The notes under the pieces: model-generated
What the model saw: only the letters and a program-made list of their open reading frames with translations
What the model was told of the DNA's origin: nothing
The model's database searches: none
Part shown: in pieces, positions 61,593-64,000 of the stretch
Layout: each line of letters begins with the position of its first letter
How positions within the stretch are numbered: the stretch's first letter is position 1
Assembly (NCBI GenBank): GCA_902626435.1
Contig: CACOFO010000001.1
Coordinates: 47,170-111,169 of the forward strand
Origin: an uncultured Prochlorococcus sp.
Lineage (GTDB): Bacteria > Cyanobacteriota > Cyanobacteriia > PCC-6307 > Cyanobiaceae
DNA length: 64,000 bases
Reading direction: 5' to 3'
Program-made: the position numbers and the translations under genes

Positions 61593-62497
61593 TCGTGAAT
61601 AAAATGTTTCTTGTTAAATTCATATACTTCTTTTGCTATTAATGGTAAGAAGGAAGTATCTTTAGAATAATTTTCTCCATTACAAAAAATAACCAATAAT
61701 GTATGCAGAGATTGACTATTAGTCCACCAAGCAGAATCATGTCTAACTTCAGACATTAAGCCTGCTTTACTCCAAAGATTAATGCTTTCTGGTAATCCTG
61801 CACCCAAAAAACCATCTATTTGATTAAGAGCATCGTTCTTGAGAAAAACTTTATTTAAATTTCTTTTTAAAAAACTTCGTAAATTTAAATCATTTTTTTG
61901 ATAGTCAATATGAATCATAATTTCCTCCAAAACCCGAGCAGCTGAATCAGAATTCATGGCATTTCTATTTTTATTATCAAGTCCGTAAAATTCTTTTTCA
62001 CGACCAAATGGTCCATCATCCCAAGTCTTCTGACAACAGTTTATATCACTCAATTCGTCCCAATGTAAATCATGTAGCCAATCGTTTATTATATTTCTTT
62101 GATATTTCCAATTTTCCCATAATTCGCCTTCAATACAAGGTCCACTTGTTGTTCCAGTAAGTAAATCAATTAAGAAGCTTGTTGCATTGTTACTTGAGAA
62201 AGACAGCATTTTCCTTACAGCATCAATTATTTCATCTGATAATAATAAACTTCCTTTTTTAATCCAATAAAATGCAGCAAGGCCATAAACCAACTTGACT
62301 ATGCTGGCAGGGTAGAACATTTTTTTATTATTAATACCAGTTCCAAAACCTTTAAATACTCTTTTATTTTCACTTTTATAATTAATCCAAGTTATAGCAA
62401 TATCTTCTCTTGAAAAATCTTTATTATAAGAGCATACTCTCCCTAAGATATCATTTAAGGCTAGACCCATCTCTTCACTTAAATAGTAAAAGGACAT
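61589..62497 (-). CDS. Class A beta-lactamase/PBP-like serine hydrolase
   Basis: YPASIVKLVYGLA (SxxK) and SFSSNNATSFLIDLLTG (SxN region). Confidence 0.8.
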   Translation of the reverse strand: MSFYYLSEEMGLALNDILGRVCSYNKDFSREDIAITWINYKSENKRVFKGFGTGINNKKMFYPASIVKLVYGLAAFYWIKKGSLLLSDEIIDAVRKMLSFSSNNATSFLIDLLTGTTSGPCIEGELWENWKYQRNIINDWLHDLHWDELSDINCCQKTWDDGPFGREKEFYGLDNKNRNAMNSDSAARVLEEIMIHIDYQKNDLNLRSFLKRNLNKVFLKNDALNQIDGFLGAGLPESINLWSKAGLMSEVRHDSAWWTNSQSLHTLLVIFCNGENYSKDTSFLPLIAKEVYEFNKKHFIHD

Positions 62498-62500
62498 AGT

Positions 62501-63259
62501 ATGGAAAATAATAAAAATCCTATCTCACTATTTAAGCAAACTAATTTTTCAAAAACTATTTGGTGGAAATTAAAAGTTAATATTTCTGGATATCAAAATG
62601 AAACAGAAGATAAATTAATAACTGAAATATTTAAAAATAGAATTTTTAGGCTACTTTATCCAAATATTTATCAACATAACCATAAACTTTCAAGAATTCT
62701 TGTTCAACTATATGAAGATGGTTACATCTGTTGGATAAATTTAGATGAATTGATTATTGAGAAATACGAATTAAGAAAAACTAAAAGTTTAAAAAATGAA
62801 CATTTCTTTATAGACGATAAAATTACCTCAATTTTAAAGTGGATCAAAGATCAAGCTAAGTTAAATAATGAATACCTTTGGGGAGGCACATTAGGTCCAC
62901 ATTTTGATTGTTCTGGATTAATTCAGACTGCTTTTTTAAAACATAATATTCATATACCTCGAGACTCTTATCAAATAAAAAGTTTTTGTAAACATCTTTT
63001 TTATTTCAAAGAATCTTATTTAGCTCTACAACCAGGTGATCTTTTATTTTTTGGAAATGAAGAAAAATGTGATCACATTGGAATCTACAAAGGGGATGGA
63101 TTATATTACCATAGCTCTGGAAAGGATTTTGGCAGAAATGGTATAGGCTTAGATACCCTAAAACGGTCTAATGATAAAATCTCATTGCATTATAAATCAA
63201 AACTAATTTCTGCAGGAAGAGTAGTTAGAAATTATAGATGGGATAGAACAATACGTTAG
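62501..63259 (+). CDS. NlpC/P60-family cell-wall peptidase
   Basis: YLWGGTLGPHFDCSGLIQTAF (Cys), PGDLLFFGNEEKCDHIGIYKGDGLYYHSSG (His). Confidence 0.93.
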   Translation: MENNKNPISLFKQTNFSKTIWWKLKVNISGYQNETEDKLITEIFKNRIFRLLYPNIYQHNHKLSRILVQLYEDGYICWINLDELIIEKYELRKTKSLKNEHFFIDDKITSILKWIKDQAKLNNEYLWGGTLGPHFDCSGLIQTAFLKHNIHIPRDSYQIKSFCKHLFYFKESYLALQPGDLLFFGNEEKCDHIGIYKGDGLYYHSSGKDFGRNGIGLDTLKRSNDKISLHYKSKLISAGRVVRNYRWDRTIR

Positions 63260-63326
63260 TAAGTAGAGCTCACTTTGCAATTTTAAATTAAATTTTAAAT
63301 ATTGCTTATTCTTTGATATTGAGGAA

Positions 63327-63926
63327 TTAACCAGCAGTCCAAATATTTTTAATGATTGGCATTATGGTATCCAAGTGTAATGTCCCAACAAGTAGCCAAG
63401 CAAAAACTGCTCCCCCACAGCCTCCTAGCCAAAATCCACTTGTAAAATCAGCCCAACCAGCTCTTGTAAATAAGTCCTTTGGTGGATTATTAACAGTCGC
63501 ATCAGGAGGTTGAACATTAGGAGCTTTACCGGGAGCATTATATAGAACTAAAAGTGCTGTCATAATATGCACCGCTCCTATAGCTGCGAGTAGCCCTGCA
63601 GTTAAAGCAAATTCAGAATTTCTTAGTGGGCCAGTCATAGTAAAAGGGCCATATAAGAGATAACCAAAAGCAGCTCCAGTTTCTAAACCTCTGAAATTTG
63701 GAGAAATACCTTCTCTATAAAAAGGCAAATTATTAATAAAAGCTTTTGTAAAATAGCCACTATTAACTGGTGTAGCTAAATTCCCAACACAAGGATCATC
63801 AACCGTTTTTACTGCCCATTGATCTGCAACACCAATATCATGTGGCTGAACAGAATTATCTCTGTATTTTTCATCAAACTTGATAGAACTTGTTGATTCT
63901 GAGAATGATTTTTGAAAGTCGCTCAT
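63327..63926 (-). CDS. psaL: Photosystem I reaction centre subunit XI
   Basis: [55 protein letters not shown]. Confidence 0.97.
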   Translation of the reverse strand: MSDFQKSFSESTSSIKFDEKYRDNSVQPHDIGVADQWAVKTVDDPCVGNLATPVNSGYFTKAFINNLPFYREGISPNFRGLETGAAFGYLLYGPFTMTGPLRNSEFALTAGLLAAIGAVHIMTALLVLYNAPGKAPNVQPPDATVNNPPKDLFTRAGWADFTSGFWLGGCGGAVFAWLLVGTLHLDTIMPIIKNIWTAG

Positions 63927-63953
63927 TTTTTTAATAGTTTAGTATTTAATAAT

Positions 63954-64000
63954 TTATTCAGTTGCTGTGATAAATCTTCCAATCAATACAATAAAAACAG
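63954..64000 (-). CDS. 3' end of a small hydrophobic protein, possibly psaI (partial)
   Basis: Minus-strand ...VFIVLIGRFITATE* upstream of psaL, truncated by window edge. Confidence 0.45.
   Translation of the reverse strand, partial: VFIVLIGRFITATE

Overview
The window looks like a streamlined, AT-rich picocyanobacterial chromosome segment, most likely high-light Prochlorococcus. That assignment is inferred from composition and gene content: split rpoC1/rpoC2, ferredoxin-GOGAT, psaL, an Hli protein, dapL, and a bioF-bioK-bioC-bioD-bioA cluster. Almost all of it is core genome: glnB, purB, fumC, a Ski2-like helicase, biotin synthesis, an Ycf35/ferredoxin module, rlmN, rpoC2-rpoC1-rpoB, tatD-rpsT, hisD/rpiA, htrA, rimP-nusA-ylxR-infB, tRNA-Thr, two glycosyltransferases, a radical SAM protein, clpS, dapL, rne-rnhB, pheA, the str operon rpsL-rpsG-fusA-tuf-rpsJ, gltB, lipA and psaL. 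I found no CRISPR array, IS element, prophage or obvious defence island. The most unusual locus is about 60.58-61.59 kb. It holds a serine-recombinase homolog whose catalytic Ser (YARVS -> YARAI) and two catalytic Arg positions appear substituted, with no in-frame ATG before the domain. It sits behind repeat-rich, operator-like DNA and is followed immediately by a small acidic ORF. Two small membrane-protein genes missing from the ORF track were also found: an Hli at 17642-17794 and a 41-aa single-TM ORF at 16371-16496. A perfect 9-bp hairpin lies between tuf and rpsJ. Family calls rest on reading motifs by eye; no searches were run, and hand-counted coordinates may be off by 1 nt.
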